A program made the translations under genes and the position numbers. A stretch of DNA of 64,000 bases, taken from contig NZ_FOSN01000006.1 in NCBI RefSeq assembly GCF_900114285.1, positions 1 through 64,000 of the forward strand. Direction: 5' to 3'. The notes below the pieces were generated by a model. The model was not told where the DNA came from. It saw nothing but the letters and a program-made list of their open reading frames with translations, and made no database searches. Shown here piece after piece: positions 45,006 to 54,216 of this stretch (position 1 is its first letter; each line of letters starts with the position of its first letter). The DNA is from Methylocapsa palsarum (GTDB taxonomy: Bacteria > Pseudomonadota > Alphaproteobacteria > Rhizobiales > Beijerinckiaceae).

Positions 45006-45294
45006 TTGCTCGACTCCTCCATTGCGCCGGAACTATGTCCGCCGCTTTGAAGCTGGCGATTGCGCTATCGCGTCACGCCACACGCTCGCCGCATTCGCAA
45101 CCGTAAGCTACGGTCGCGGTTGATCCGGAATCGCGGAGGTTGCTGAAGGTCAGTTTCGCAAATGAGAGGCGCGCTAGTTCCCCTCGCGTCGGTTCGTTCT
45201 GGTTGGTCCCGGATTCGGCGTTAACGGATACAATTTTAATCATTTCGCTTCATTGCTGCGGCGCTCGTCGCGGGACGAAAATTGGAGTTTTGAA

Positions 45295-47100
45295 TTGCGT
45301 CAAGCACGGCTCCGCACAGGTTTCTTGAAGCATACGGGCGTCTTGGCCGCGGTCTATGTCGGGGCCGCCGTATTCAGTATGTTCGCTCCCTCCTCGACAG
45401 AGACGGCGATCGCCAACGGTGACACCCGCACATTGAATCTCTATCATTCGCATACGGGCGAATCGATCCAGGCGACGTTCCGCGTCAACGGAGCCTATGA
45501 CCCGGCTGTCCTCGCCAAGCTCAATTATTTTCTGCGCGACTGGCGCAACAACGACGTCACGAAAATGGACCCGCGTCTGTTCGACGTCGTCTGGGAGGTC
45601 TACCGCACGGCGGGCGTCACCGAACCGGTCCGCATCGTATCCGCTTATCGCTCCCCCGAAACCAACGCCATGCTGCGCAGCCGCTCCAGCGCGGTCGCCG
45701 AACATTCCCAGCACATTCTCGGCAAGGCGATGGACACGACCATCAGCAGCCTGTCGATGGAGAAAATCCGCGAAATCGGGATGCGGCTCCAAAGAGGCGG
45801 CGTCGGCTATTATGGCAGCGCGGCCTTCGTCCATCTCGACGTCGGCAACGTGCGCAGCTGGCCGCGCATGAGCTACGATCAGCTCGCGCGGCTGTTCCCG
45901 GACGGCAAGACGGTTCATCTCGCCTCGAACGGCCGGACGCTTCCCCGCTATGAAGAAGCGCGCGCCGAGATCGCCGCGCGCGGCGGAATCGTCTCGGATG
46001 TCCAGGTCGCAAGTTCAGGCGGAAATTTCTTTTCCTGGCTGTTTGGCGGCGGACGCGAGGCGCAGGACGACATCGCCGCAGAGCGCGCCGCCCCTCCGGC
46101 CCGCGCCCAGGTCGCGAGCCTAGATCGCGCCGATGCGCCCGCTCCGGCGGCCGCGAAGCTGTCGGCCGCCGATCGCCGCAAGGCGCGCGACATTCCGCCT
46201 GCCGCCCTCAGCGCCGCTCCGGCGCCGTCAGCGGTCGCGGCGGCCCCCGCGCCACCGCCTGCTCTGGTTGCGGCTCAAAGCCAAACCGTGGTCGCAAGCC
46301 TCACGCCGCCCGCTCCAATTCGCGACAGTCGCGCCGGAATCGCCGAGGACCGCGCGGCCAGCGCGCCCAGAGACAGCCAAGAGTCTCGTCCTCAAGAGTC
46401 TCGCGAGCAAGATTCGCCTGCACAGGAGACGCGCGCGTTCGCCGCGCCGCCGCCGCCGCGCCGTCCTGCCGACCTCATCGCCGCTTCATCCCTGCTCGCG
46501 GAAGCGCCGTTGCCGCCGCCGCGCGCCGATGGACTGACCAAAGTCGCCTCGGTGTCGGTTCGTGACGCCGCCGCGTCAGGCCATGATCTTAAGCCGCATG
46601 ATTCTCAGCCGCATGACGCTCCGGCGCATGAAGCCCAGCTGAAGCCGACGCCCGCGAAGGGCGATCCGATTGGCGGCCTGATCGCGCCGGCTCCGAACGC
46701 TTCGCTCGAGCGCGCGGCGAGCCTGCCGGTGATCATCACCGATGGGCAGAAGGAGAAGACGGGCGCGTCGACGGCGGTCCTCGCTTATGCGGGAGGCGCG
46801 CAGCCGCTTCAAAAACCCGATCCGGCCCAAAAAGCCGTGAGCGCGACTCAGCCAGCCATTGTCTCGGTCCGCCTCGACAAGGCCAATTTCCACGGACGCG
46901 CAAGCCAAACGGCGTCGTCGCCTTCAAATCCGGTCCCGGGCCAACCTGTCACGGGTCTGCGCCAGGCGGCGAAGATCATTCCGGATGCGCTCTCGAACAA
47001 ACCGACCTCCGGTTATGTCACGGCTTTCGGAGCCTCGGCGAGCGACCTCGACTGCAGCCACTTTAAAACGCAGTCAGTGGCTGCGTCTTCCGCGAAATGA
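45295..47100 (+). CDS. DUF882 (peptidase M15-like) cell-wall protein with long low-complexity tail
   Basis: A 601-residue protein. After a membrane/signal segment (GVLAAVYVGAAVFSMFA), residues about 40-180 form the DUF882 domain: LNLYHSHTGESIQATFRVNG, VRIVSAYRSPETNAML, AVAEHSQHILGKAMDTTI and AAFVHLDVGNVRSW, with His/Asp positions like the zinc site of M15 peptidases. The last 400 residues are Ala/Pro/Ser-rich with HDSQPHD-type repeats. TTG 45295 is chosen because GGAG lies seven bases upstream; the frame is open to 45253. Confidence 0.85.
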   Translation: MRQARLRTGFLKHTGVLAAVYVGAAVFSMFAPSSTETAIANGDTRTLNLYHSHTGESIQATFRVNGAYDPAVLAKLNYFLRDWRNNDVTKMDPRLFDVVWEVYRTAGVTEPVRIVSAYRSPETNAMLRSRSSAVAEHSQHILGKAMDTTISSLSMEKIREIGMRLQRGGVGYYGSAAFVHLDVGNVRSWPRMSYDQLARLFPDGKTVHLASNGRTLPRYEEARAEIAARGGIVSDVQVASSGGNFFSWLFGGGREAQDDIAAERAAPPARAQVASLDRADAPAPAAAKLSAADRRKARDIPPAALSAAPAPSAVAAAPAPPPALVAAQSQTVVASLTPPAPIRDSRAGIAEDRAASAPRDSQESRPQESREQDSPAQETRAFAAPPPPRRPADLIAASSLLAEAPLPPPRADGLTKVASVSVRDAAASGHDLKPHDSQPHDAPAHEAQLKPTPAKGDPIGGLIAPAPNASLERAASLPVIITDGQKEKTGASTAVLAYAGGAQPLQKPDPAQKAVSATQPAIVSVRLDKANFHGRASQTASSPSNPVPGQPVTGLRQAAKIIPDALSNKPTSGYVTAFGASASDLDCSHFKTQSVAASSAK

Positions 47101-47143
47101 AGTCGTCTTAATTTGAAGTCGCCTTTTAAATAAGATTTCGCGC

Positions 47144-48229
47144 TCAGCCGCCGCCCCGTCCCACTCCCGCCAGCGCCGCCGCCAGCAAGGTCAAACCAAG
47201 CAGCAGGACGGCCAGCGCCGCGCCGGCTTCGAACAGGGCTCCGGCGACAAGGGCCCGCCGCGAGCCGGGCCGAGCGAATTTCACCGCTGATTTTTTGGCG
47301 AACACCGCCAGGGAGGCGAGCGCTCCCGTGGTGATCGCGGTTCCAAGCGACATCGCCAGAACCGCCCCGACGCCCGTCAGAAAAACTCCCTGAGCCAGAG
47401 CGAACACAAGCACAAGAATGGCGCCCGAACACGGACGCGACCCCGCCGCGACGACAGACAACGCCGCGTTTCTCCACGAAAATCCTTCACCGAGGGAACG
47501 CGGATCGGGCGCGTGAAAATGCCCGCAGCCCGGACCATGCGTATGATCGAGACTGCAATCGTCGGCGGCGAAGCGGCTCGGCGCGCCGGGTGGAGGAGCT
47601 TGCCATGGCAAGTCTTGCACAGGACCGGATTTCCAGGCCGCAATCAGCGCCGATCCTTTCCTGGCGAGCAGCGCCGCGCCGAGAAGCGCGATCGCGGCGT
47701 AGCTGGCGATTTCCACGGCGTTTGAGGCCGCCGTCATCCGTTTTGACGTGGCCCCGAAGATGAAGGCGGCGACGCCGACGATCGTCACGGCGACGAGCCC
47801 CTGCAGCAGGGCGGCCGCGAGCGAAATCGCGAGACCCCGGCGAAGCATGTTCTCGTTGGCGAGCATATAGGAGGTTAGAACCGTCTTGCCGTGGCCGGGA
47901 CCCGCGGCGTGAAAAACCCCATAGGCGAAACTGAGGCCGATCAGCCCCGAGGCGACGAGGCCGCTGTCCTTCGCCGCGCGGATCGCGCCGGTCAGCAAGC
48001 GGTAGAAACCGCTTTCCTGGGTGAGAATCCAGCCGCCGAGTCCATTGGTCGCGCCCACGGCGCCTTCATTGGCCCCCACCGCGAACGGATGATGGACCCC
48101 TTGCGCAAGCGCGGCGGAATCCAATCCGGACGCGGCGCACGCGAGCGCACCGCCGCAAAGCGCAAGCAGCCCAAGGGGGCTCGACAAAGGCCTTTTCAGG
48201 AATTTCCGAAACGACAGCGCGCCGAACAT
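47144..48229 (-). CDS. Nickel/cobalt transporter, NiCoT/RcnA-like
   Basis: A 361-residue membrane protein with about six to seven helices. FAYGVFHAAGPGHGKTVLTS is the metal-binding helix signature of the family, and a cytoplasmic-type loop CSLDHTHGPGCGHFHAPD supplies His/Cys ligands. RPCSGAILVLVFALAQGVFL is the second family motif. ATG 48229 is the first start in good agreement with a signal-like helix. The DUF1007 gene is 19 bases upstream on the same strand, a pairing seen with metal exporters of this kind. Confidence 0.88.
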   Translation of the reverse strand: MFGALSFRKFLKRPLSSPLGLLALCGGALACAASGLDSAALAQGVHHPFAVGANEGAVGATNGLGGWILTQESGFYRLLTGAIRAAKDSGLVASGLIGLSFAYGVFHAAGPGHGKTVLTSYMLANENMLRRGLAISLAAALLQGLVAVTIVGVAAFIFGATSKRMTAASNAVEIASYAAIALLGAALLARKGSALIAAWKSGPVQDLPWQAPPPGAPSRFAADDCSLDHTHGPGCGHFHAPDPRSLGEGFSWRNAALSVVAAGSRPCSGAILVLVFALAQGVFLTGVGAVLAMSLGTAITTGALASLAVFAKKSAVKFARPGSRRALVAGALFEAGAALAVLLLGLTLLAAALAGVGRGGG

Positions 48230-48248
48230 GAGGCCGATCAAATCCCGT

Positions 48249-48899
48249 TCACGGACAGGCGATGATGATCGGACTCGCCAGCTTGACGCCGAAGTCGGAG
48301 CCGGGCGAAAGGCCGCTGAAAAAAGCCTCCGAAAGTTTCTTGGTTTCGTCGGCGGCGAGGGGTTTTGTTCCGAGCACATTCGCGGAACAACCCTTGGGCG
48401 CGCCGACGAGCGCGACGGGATCCTGCTTTGCAAGTTCGAAAGCGACGAAATACGTCGGATCATAGACCTGAAGCGAGAACGCCTTTCCCGCGCTCGCGGG
48501 CGTCTTCAAGGGAAGCGTGAAGCGCAGGACGACCAGCTTGTCGTCGCGTTCCTCCAGCGAATAGTCGATCGGCGCCCCAAACTCGATCTTTTTGTTCGAC
48601 GCCTTCGCATGGGTGAAATAATCGAACTCGGCGAGATCCTCGACATTGGTTTTCGCCAGCGGCGCGAGATCGTCCTTGCTCAGGAGCTGGCCGCCCTTTT
48701 TCTGGCCTTCCGTCACGAAGGCCGAATACATTTCATCGAACACCCAGGCGTGGCGGATCGCCTCGATCTCTCCCTTGGGGCCGAACACGACCTGTTCTTG
48801 CGCCGACACCCAGACGTGCGGATGCGCAAGCGCGGCGTTCGCCAGGAGGGACAGGGCCGCGATCAGGGAAAGCCTCAGGCGCAAAAGCGTCCTCATCAT
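48249..48899 (-). CDS. DUF1007 periplasmic protein, metal-transport partner
   Basis: A 216-residue protein with a signal peptide (about 1-25, ending NAALA) and a mature N-terminus HPHVWVSAQEQVVF that offers histidines for metal binding. The pattern LEERDDKLVVLRFTLPLKTP and VYDPTYFVAFEL is that of DUF1007. It is encoded directly upstream of the nickel/cobalt transporter and probably hands metal to or from it. Confidence 0.88.
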   Translation of the reverse strand: MMRTLLRLRLSLIAALSLLANAALAHPHVWVSAQEQVVFGPKGEIEAIRHAWVFDEMYSAFVTEGQKKGGQLLSKDDLAPLAKTNVEDLAEFDYFTHAKASNKKIEFGAPIDYSLEERDDKLVVLRFTLPLKTPASAGKAFSLQVYDPTYFVAFELAKQDPVALVGAPKGCSANVLGTKPLAADETKKLSEAFFSGLSPGSDFGVKLASPIIIACP

Positions 48900-49057
48900 C
48901 GGCCGCAGAGAACCGCCGCGCGTATCGCGCCGGCCGGCGACCCGCCTGTCTCACAGGACAATCGTCAAGTTTTGTCAACGAGGCTTGAAACGTGCCCAAC
49001 CCTTATTGACTTCGCAAGTCTGGCCAAACAGTGGCGGGCCTTGCGAAGACGAGGGGT

Positions 49058-50662
49058 TCAGTAGACGTCCGCCTGGTAGCGGCCGGTCTTTTTGAGCTGC
49101 TGGACGAAAGCCCGCGCGGCGTCCGGATCCTTTCGGCCATGCTCTCCGACGATCTCGATCAGCGCTTTTTCAACGTCCGCCGCCATGCGTTTGGCGTCGC
49201 CGCAGATATAAAAATGGCCGCCGCGATCGAGCCATGTCCACAGTTCCAGACCTTCTTCGCGCATTTTGTCCTGGACGTATGTTTTCGGCCCTGCGTCGCG
49301 CGACCAGGCGAGCGACAGCTTCGACAGCGCGCCTTCCGCGCTCAGGGCGCCGAGTTCGTCCTCGTAGAAGAAATCGGCGTCCCGGCGCTGGTGGCCGAAG
49401 AACAGCCAGGCGCCGCCGCTCGCCCTGGTCGCGCGCCGTTCATGCAGAAAGGCGCGGAACGGGGCGATTCCGGTGCCGGGGCCGACCATGATGATCGGCG
49501 TATCAGGGCTCTGCGGCAACGCGAAATTATGCGCGCGCTGGATGTAGGCCCGGAATCTCGCGCCCGGATGAAGGTCCTCGGCGAGCCAGGAGGATGCGAC
49601 GCCGCGGCGGACCCTCGCGCCGACGGCGTAACGCACGTGATCGACCGTCAGCGAAACGCGGGCGGGATCGGCCTTGGGAGAGGACGAGATCGAATAGAGC
49701 CGAGGCTGCAGGGAATCGAGGCTTTCGACGAAAGCCTCGGGATCGGGGCGGATGCCGGGAAATTTCTCGATGGCGGCGAGAACGTCGAGGGTCTCGGCGT
49801 CGCCGTCGGGATCTTCGCCCCTGGCGAGGCTTTTCGCCTTTTTCCGGCGCTCGCCACCGGTCACATAGGAGATCAGTTCGAACAGCGAGTCGGGAGCGCT
49901 CCCGAGTGAAACCTCGGAGAGGAGGACCTCACGCAGCGTGTGGCCGGCGATGGGGAAATCCTGCGGCGCGTGGAGCGCCGCGATGACGGCGTCGACGAGC
50001 GCCGGATCGTTGCGCGGAAACACCCCCAGACTGTCGCCGACGCAATATTCAAGGCCGCTCCCGGAGAGGTCGAATTCGATATGGTAGGTCGATTTTTCAG
50101 AACTCTCCTTGTTGAGGCGCCCGCGCGAGAGAAAGCTGATTTCGACCGGAGCCTCGCGCGCATAGCCCGGCTTCGCCGTGGCGGCGTGCGGGGAGGCGGC
50201 CTCAGACGGAGCCTCAGTTTGAGGCGCCGCCGCCGCGGCCCCCGGAGCGCCCGCGAGTTCTTCCGCCAGGGCCTTCAACGCGCGGGCGGTCTGTTTTTCT
50301 CCGGGCGCGCAGAGGTTCAGCCGCGATTCGGCGCCTGCCGCGATCGCCTCCGCATAGGTTTCGCAAAGATAGCCGCACTGGCCGCAATCCTGCTGCGCCA
50401 TGGCCGCCATCATCCGCCGCCGCAAGGGCAGGCCCTCGGCCAGCTTCATGCGCTCGTCGAGCGCCATCGCCGGATCGTGCCAGGGCGCCTCCTCCTCTTG
50501 CGGAGCCTCGGCGAGAGGAGCAAGCGCCGTCGGGTCCCGCGCTGGATCCGGCGCATAGAGGCCAGCGAAAAATCCGTTCAGCCATGCGCGCTGCTCGTCG
50601 GAGAAGGGCGCGCTTTCGGGCAGCATCGGCGTTATCCCGGGAGGGGTGACCAGCACGCTCAT
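49058..50662 (-). CDS. Sulfite/nitrite-reductase flavoprotein (CysJ-like) with Fe-S domain
   Basis: A 534-residue reductase. An N-terminal docking-like motif FSDEQRAWLNGFFAGL (20-35) is followed by a cysteine motif C93, C96, C100 and C118 of the 4Fe-4S type, in place of the flavodoxin domain of CysJ. From about 190 it is a ferredoxin-NADP reductase: FAD motif RLYSISSSPK, GPGTGIAPFRAFLHER and FYICGDAKRMAADVEKAL for NADPH. ATG 50662 overlaps the NirA-like stop (ATGA), so the two form a complex-like pair; upstream in-frame sequence is arginine-rich and not coding. It passes electrons from NADPH to the siroheme subunit (inference). Confidence 0.9.
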   Translation of the reverse strand: MSVLVTPPGITPMLPESAPFSDEQRAWLNGFFAGLYAPDPARDPTALAPLAEAPQEEEAPWHDPAMALDERMKLAEGLPLRRRMMAAMAQQDCGQCGYLCETYAEAIAAGAESRLNLCAPGEKQTARALKALAEELAGAPGAAAAAPQTEAPSEAASPHAATAKPGYAREAPVEISFLSRGRLNKESSEKSTYHIEFDLSGSGLEYCVGDSLGVFPRNDPALVDAVIAALHAPQDFPIAGHTLREVLLSEVSLGSAPDSLFELISYVTGGERRKKAKSLARGEDPDGDAETLDVLAAIEKFPGIRPDPEAFVESLDSLQPRLYSISSSPKADPARVSLTVDHVRYAVGARVRRGVASSWLAEDLHPGARFRAYIQRAHNFALPQSPDTPIIMVGPGTGIAPFRAFLHERRATRASGGAWLFFGHQRRDADFFYEDELGALSAEGALSKLSLAWSRDAGPKTYVQDKMREEGLELWTWLDRGGHFYICGDAKRMAADVEKALIEIVGEHGRKDPDAARAFVQQLKKTGRYQADVY

Positions 50663-52434
50663 GCGTCGCCTCCGAGCGCGAATGTTTGCAGCGTTTTGAG
50701 ATCGCGGCTGGCGGTGAAGCTCTGGAAACTCTGCTCCGGCCCGGCGCGGTTCGAAAGATAGGCGGAAAGCAAATTCTCGATGAGCCGGGGCGCGTCCTCC
50801 GCCTTGACGTCGCGGCGCAGCTCGCGGCCGATCGCGGCGCCTTCGCCGAAGCCGCCGCCGACATGCAGATGGTAGCCGTCCACCGTATCTCCGTCGTCGT
50901 TGACCGTCACCCGCGCGCCGATGAGGCCGATGTCGCCAATGTAATGCTGGGCGCAGGAATGGTGACAGCCGGTGAGGTGGATGTTGACGGGCTGGTCGAG
51001 CGCCACCCGCGTCTCGCACCAGGCGGCGATGGCGTCCGCGTGGCCCTTGGTGTCGGCGGCGGAAAACTTGCAGCCGCGCGAACCCGTGCAGGCGATGAGC
51101 CCGGCTCGGATGCTGGAGGCCCTCCAGTCGAGGCCCGCGGCCTCGATCCGCTCCTGCGCCTCGGCGATCCTGTCCGCGGCGAGGCCTGAAAGCAGCAAAT
51201 TCTGCCACACGGTCAGCCGGATGTCGCCGTCGCCGCAATCCCTGGCGATGGCTGCGAGTTCGCGCATCTGCGCCGTCGTCATTTTGCCGACCGGGAGGGC
51301 GATTCCGATATAGGAGAGGCCGGGCTGACGCTGCGGGTGAACCCCGATATGGGCGTGCCGGTCCTGCGCCGGGCGCGGCGCGACATGGGCCGCCTCCACC
51401 CGCGCGAGGGGGCGTCCGAGCTTCGCCTCGACCGCCTTGAGGAAGGCGTCGAAGCCCATCCCGTCGAGTACGTATTTGAGCCGGGCCTTCGCCCGGTTGG
51501 TGCGGTCGCCGAGGTCGATGAACGCGCGGACGATCGCGTCCGCCACCATCACCGCATCGGCGGGAGGAAGAACGACGCCTGTGTCGCGGGCAAGATCCCG
51601 GTGGCCGGAGATGCCGCCAAGGACCAGACGGAAATAGACGCCCGGCGGAAGGCTCGCCCCGGCCGTGACCTCGACGGCCTGGAAGCCGATGTCGTTGGTG
51701 TCCTCGAGGGTGGCGATCGCCCCGCCGCCGTCAAACGCCACGTTGAACTTGCGCGGCAGTCCCGAGAGGGCGCGCTCGTTCTGGACGTGAAAATTCCATG
51801 CGCGCGCGTAAGGGCGGGTGTCCAGAAGCTCGAACCGGCCGATTCCCGCCGTCGCATCCCCGGTGACATTGCGGATATTGTCCGCTCCGGAATGGCGGGA
51901 CGACAGGCCCAGCTCCTGAATGGCCTCGATCACGTCGATCCCGCGCCGGGCGGGGATTTCGCGGATCTGCAAGTTGGCGCGCGTCGTCACATGCGCGTAG
52001 GGGGCCGCGAACCTGTCCGCTATGTCGGCGACGCCGGCGAATTGCCAATGATTGAGAATTCCGTTGGGAATACGCAGGCGGCACATATAGGCGTCCTGCG
52101 CGGGCGCGACATAAAACAGCCCGTAGTATCGCCAGCGGAAATTATCCGGAGCCTTGGGAAATTCGTCGCGCGCCGTCTGATCCTTCAGGCGCGGGTAGGC
52201 GTCGAAAGGGTGCTCCTCGCGCTTCCATTTTTCCTGATCGGCGAGCTTTTTGCCCTGCGCCTCAAACCTCGCCATGGCGGCGAGATGCGGCGCGTCCGGC
52301 CCGGAAACGGGCGCGGTGGTGGGCGCCTTAGAATTAGGCGCCGGAGCCATCGCTTTTCCCGCTCTGGCGATGTGAAGTCCTGACGCAAAGCCTTCGAGAT
52401 AACGCTTCTGTTCCGATGTAAAATCAACGCTCAT
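50659..52434 (-). CDS. NirA-family siroheme reductase (nitrite or sulfite)
   Basis: A 591-residue siroheme/4Fe-4S reductase. The N-terminus has FTSEQKRYLEGFASGL (5-20), which resembles the partner flavoprotein's N-terminus. YMCRLRIPNGILNHWQF and THTR-like THVTTRANLQIREI are ferredoxin-like strands; the cluster ligands lie in ACTGSRGCKF (C-x5-C) and TGCHHSCAQHYIGD (C-x3-C). The substrate may be nitrite or sulfite; the CysJ-like partner does not decide it. No nitrate transporter or cys gene is nearby. Confidence 0.88.
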   Translation of the reverse strand: MSVDFTSEQKRYLEGFASGLHIARAGKAMAPAPNSKAPTTAPVSGPDAPHLAAMARFEAQGKKLADQEKWKREEHPFDAYPRLKDQTARDEFPKAPDNFRWRYYGLFYVAPAQDAYMCRLRIPNGILNHWQFAGVADIADRFAAPYAHVTTRANLQIREIPARRGIDVIEAIQELGLSSRHSGADNIRNVTGDATAGIGRFELLDTRPYARAWNFHVQNERALSGLPRKFNVAFDGGGAIATLEDTNDIGFQAVEVTAGASLPPGVYFRLVLGGISGHRDLARDTGVVLPPADAVMVADAIVRAFIDLGDRTNRAKARLKYVLDGMGFDAFLKAVEAKLGRPLARVEAAHVAPRPAQDRHAHIGVHPQRQPGLSYIGIALPVGKMTTAQMRELAAIARDCGDGDIRLTVWQNLLLSGLAADRIAEAQERIEAAGLDWRASSIRAGLIACTGSRGCKFSAADTKGHADAIAAWCETRVALDQPVNIHLTGCHHSCAQHYIGDIGLIGARVTVNDDGDTVDGYHLHVGGGFGEGAAIGRELRRDVKAEDAPRLIENLLSAYLSNRAGPEQSFQSFTASRDLKTLQTFALGGDA

Positions 52435-52597
52435 CAGGCACCGCGAACTTTTCTTCTGGATTTGAGGAGGGTCAACTCCCCTCAGTCCAGCAAAATCCGC
52501 GCCGCTCCGGCGAAGCTCCGGTCTTTTCGCCTTTCCCCTGAAATCTCGCCTTTCCTATAATCAATGCGGGCGCCGGATGATCGATCCGGGCTGGCGC

Positions 52598-52981
52598 CTA
52601 CCGTTCGATGCGGGGCGAATGCGGGGAGGGCGCAACCCCTGGTTCGATCGCGCCGGACAGGATAACCGCCGACAGGAGTATGGCGAAGACCATCGCGATG
52701 ACCGACGCGATGAACCAGCGCACGGTCTTGACATATTCTGCGGCGTCATCGTCCGCCAGCCGCAGCGACCGGAACAAGGCGTGGATTTCCATAAAGATCG
52801 GAATGGTCAGGACGAGCGCGGCGGCGACCGAGCGGGGCGTCCAGTCGCCGGGCGCCTCGAACACCCAGCCTCTCAGAAACGTCAACGAGAAGCCGAGGAA
52901 GATCGTGATCGCATTGCCGATGCTTTGCCGATAACCATTCGGCAGCGGGCGCGGAGCGGAAGCGGGATCAGTCAAGGTCAT
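52598..52981 (-). CDS. Conserved small membrane protein, 127 aa
   Basis: Three hydrophobic helices (about 20-40, 48-68 and 88-112) separated by polar segments (EAPGDWTPRSV, LRLADDDAAEYVKTVRW). I recognise no family. It starts at ATG 52981 and lies divergent from rpmJ with about 240 bases between. It might belong to a group of small Rhizobiales membrane proteins of unknown role. Confidence 0.72.
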   Translation of the reverse strand: MTLTDPASAPRPLPNGYRQSIGNAITIFLGFSLTFLRGWVFEAPGDWTPRSVAAALVLTIPIFMEIHALFRSLRLADDDAAEYVKTVRWFIASVIAMVFAILLSAVILSGAIEPGVAPSPHSPRIER

Positions 52982-53180
52982 GGAATGGCCGGAGATTGGC
53001 GTGAAACGTTGTTGGACGGCGGAAACATTTCACCTTGGGTTCAAATGATTATTTATTCTCTTATGGAGGACCGCCGATTTTTGGGATGACAAGGGTCTCC
53101 AAGGGGCGGGGCTCAGGGGCCGGGTCGGCAAGGGGTTGATTGTCGCGCCAGGATAGGGCATAGGAGCGCAGTTCGTTTTG

Positions 53181-53209
53181 ACCGGCCGCGCGGCCGGTTA
53201 TTTATTTTT
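53181..53209 (+). terminator. Terminator-like palindrome in the rpmJ leader
   Basis: ACCGGCCGCGCGGCCGGT (53181-53198) is a perfect 18-base palindrome followed by TATTTATTTTT (53199-53209). This has the shape of an intrinsic terminator. The rpmJ start is only 15 bases further on and no plus-strand gene lies upstream, so the transcript of rpmJ itself should contain the hairpin. Attenuation is a possible role. Confidence 0.6.
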
Positions 53210-53224
53210 CTGGGACCCGCTCTG

Positions 53225-53350
53225 ATGAAAGTCCGTAATTCCTTGAAATCGCTGCGCGGCCGCCATCGCGACAACCAGCTCGTGCGCCGCAAGGGCCGCG
53301 TCTACATCATCAACAAGACGCAGAAGCGCTACAAGGCGCGTCAGGGCTGA
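53225..53350 (+). CDS. rpmJ: 50S ribosomal protein L36, cysteine-free type
   Basis: A 41-residue protein beginning [20 protein letters not shown] with [20 protein letters not shown] near the end; almost identical in pattern to alphaproteobacterial L36. The four zinc ligands of the classical form are absent, as usual in this class. It is too short for long-frame scans but is unmistakable. The leader carries a terminator-like palindrome. Confidence 0.96.
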   Translation: MKVRNSLKSLRGRHRDNQLVRRKGRVYIINKTQKRYKARQG

Positions 53351-53415
53351 ATGGCCCCCGTGTTTTGAACGCAGATCGGCTTTGACGCCGGAGCGCCGGT
53401 TCGGTACGCTCAGGT

Positions 53416-54087
53416 ATGCGATCTCTTTCCCGGTTTTTCGCCTGGTTTCTTGTTTGCCTCGCGGGATTGCTCTGCGCCAACGCCGCCGCGGCGGCGGACG
53501 CGGGTTCGCAACTGCCGCAGAGCGACCGTCCTGGCCCCGCTTCCGGGCCGGGAGAGGGCGGCCACAAAAAACCTGCCGCCTCGCCTCTTGCGTCTGCCGC
53601 CATTCGCGGACAGATGCTTGACGATCTTTTTGCGCGTCTCCAGCGGGCGCGGGATCAAAACGAAGCCCAGACTCTCGCGCTTTCCATTCAGCATATCTGG
53701 TTTCAGACCCGTTCGGACACGGCCAGCCTGCTGATGCAGCGCGCCGCGCAATCCATCCAGGACTCTCATTATCCGCTCGCGCTTTCGCTCCTGGACAAGA
53801 TCGTCGCTCTCGAACCCCAATGGGCGGAAGCCTGGAACCAGCGCGCCACCGTCCGCTTTCTCGCTGACGATTCTGAAGGGGCCATGGCCGATATCGACCA
53901 GGTGATAAAACTGGAGCCGAGGCATTTTGGCGCGCTCGCCGGGATGGGAGCGATCTTGCAGCGCGCTGGTCTCGACAAGCAGGCGTTGCAGATCTACGGC
54001 AAGTCGCTAAGCCTTTATCCGATGCAACCCGAGTTGCAAAAAACCGTTGAAAAACTGAAACTTACAGTCGAAGGTCGGGATATCTGA
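53416..54087 (+). CDS. Secreted TPR-repeat protein
   Basis: A 223-residue protein with a signal peptide (about 1-27, ending AAAA). Tandem TPR-like helices run from about 100 to 210 (YPLALSLLDKIVALEPQWAE, AWNQRATVRFLADDSEGAMA, DIDQVIKLEPRHFGALAGMG, LQIYGKSLSLYP). It probably acts as a periplasmic interaction scaffold; partners are unknown. It begins 65 bases after rpmJ on the same strand. Confidence 0.85.
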   Translation: MRSLSRFFAWFLVCLAGLLCANAAAAADAGSQLPQSDRPGPASGPGEGGHKKPAASPLASAAIRGQMLDDLFARLQRARDQNEAQTLALSIQHIWFQTRSDTASLLMQRAAQSIQDSHYPLALSLLDKIVALEPQWAEAWNQRATVRFLADDSEGAMADIDQVIKLEPRHFGALAGMGAILQRAGLDKQALQIYGKSLSLYPMQPELQKTVEKLKLTVEGRDI

Positions 54088-54216
54088 CGAGGCGCTTTCG
54101 AAGTAAATTCAAGTAAAGAAGCCTTTTTTAAAAGAACAGCCTGATCTCGAGCGGGCGTCTAGAACAAAACTTTGGCGCTGTTTCCGGGACCGCAGGAAGC
54201 GGCCTCGGCGTCAGCA

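Noticed and set aside
48900..49057. Cobalamin or metal riboswitch upstream of the DUF1007/NiCoT pair
   Set aside because: The leader is short and has none of the conserved riboswitch boxes.
50663..51238. Upstream extension of the flavoprotein frame
   Set aside because: The sequence is arginine-rich and lies opposite frame to the NirA-like gene, whose coding character is clear; ATG 50662 with the ATGA overlap is the better start.
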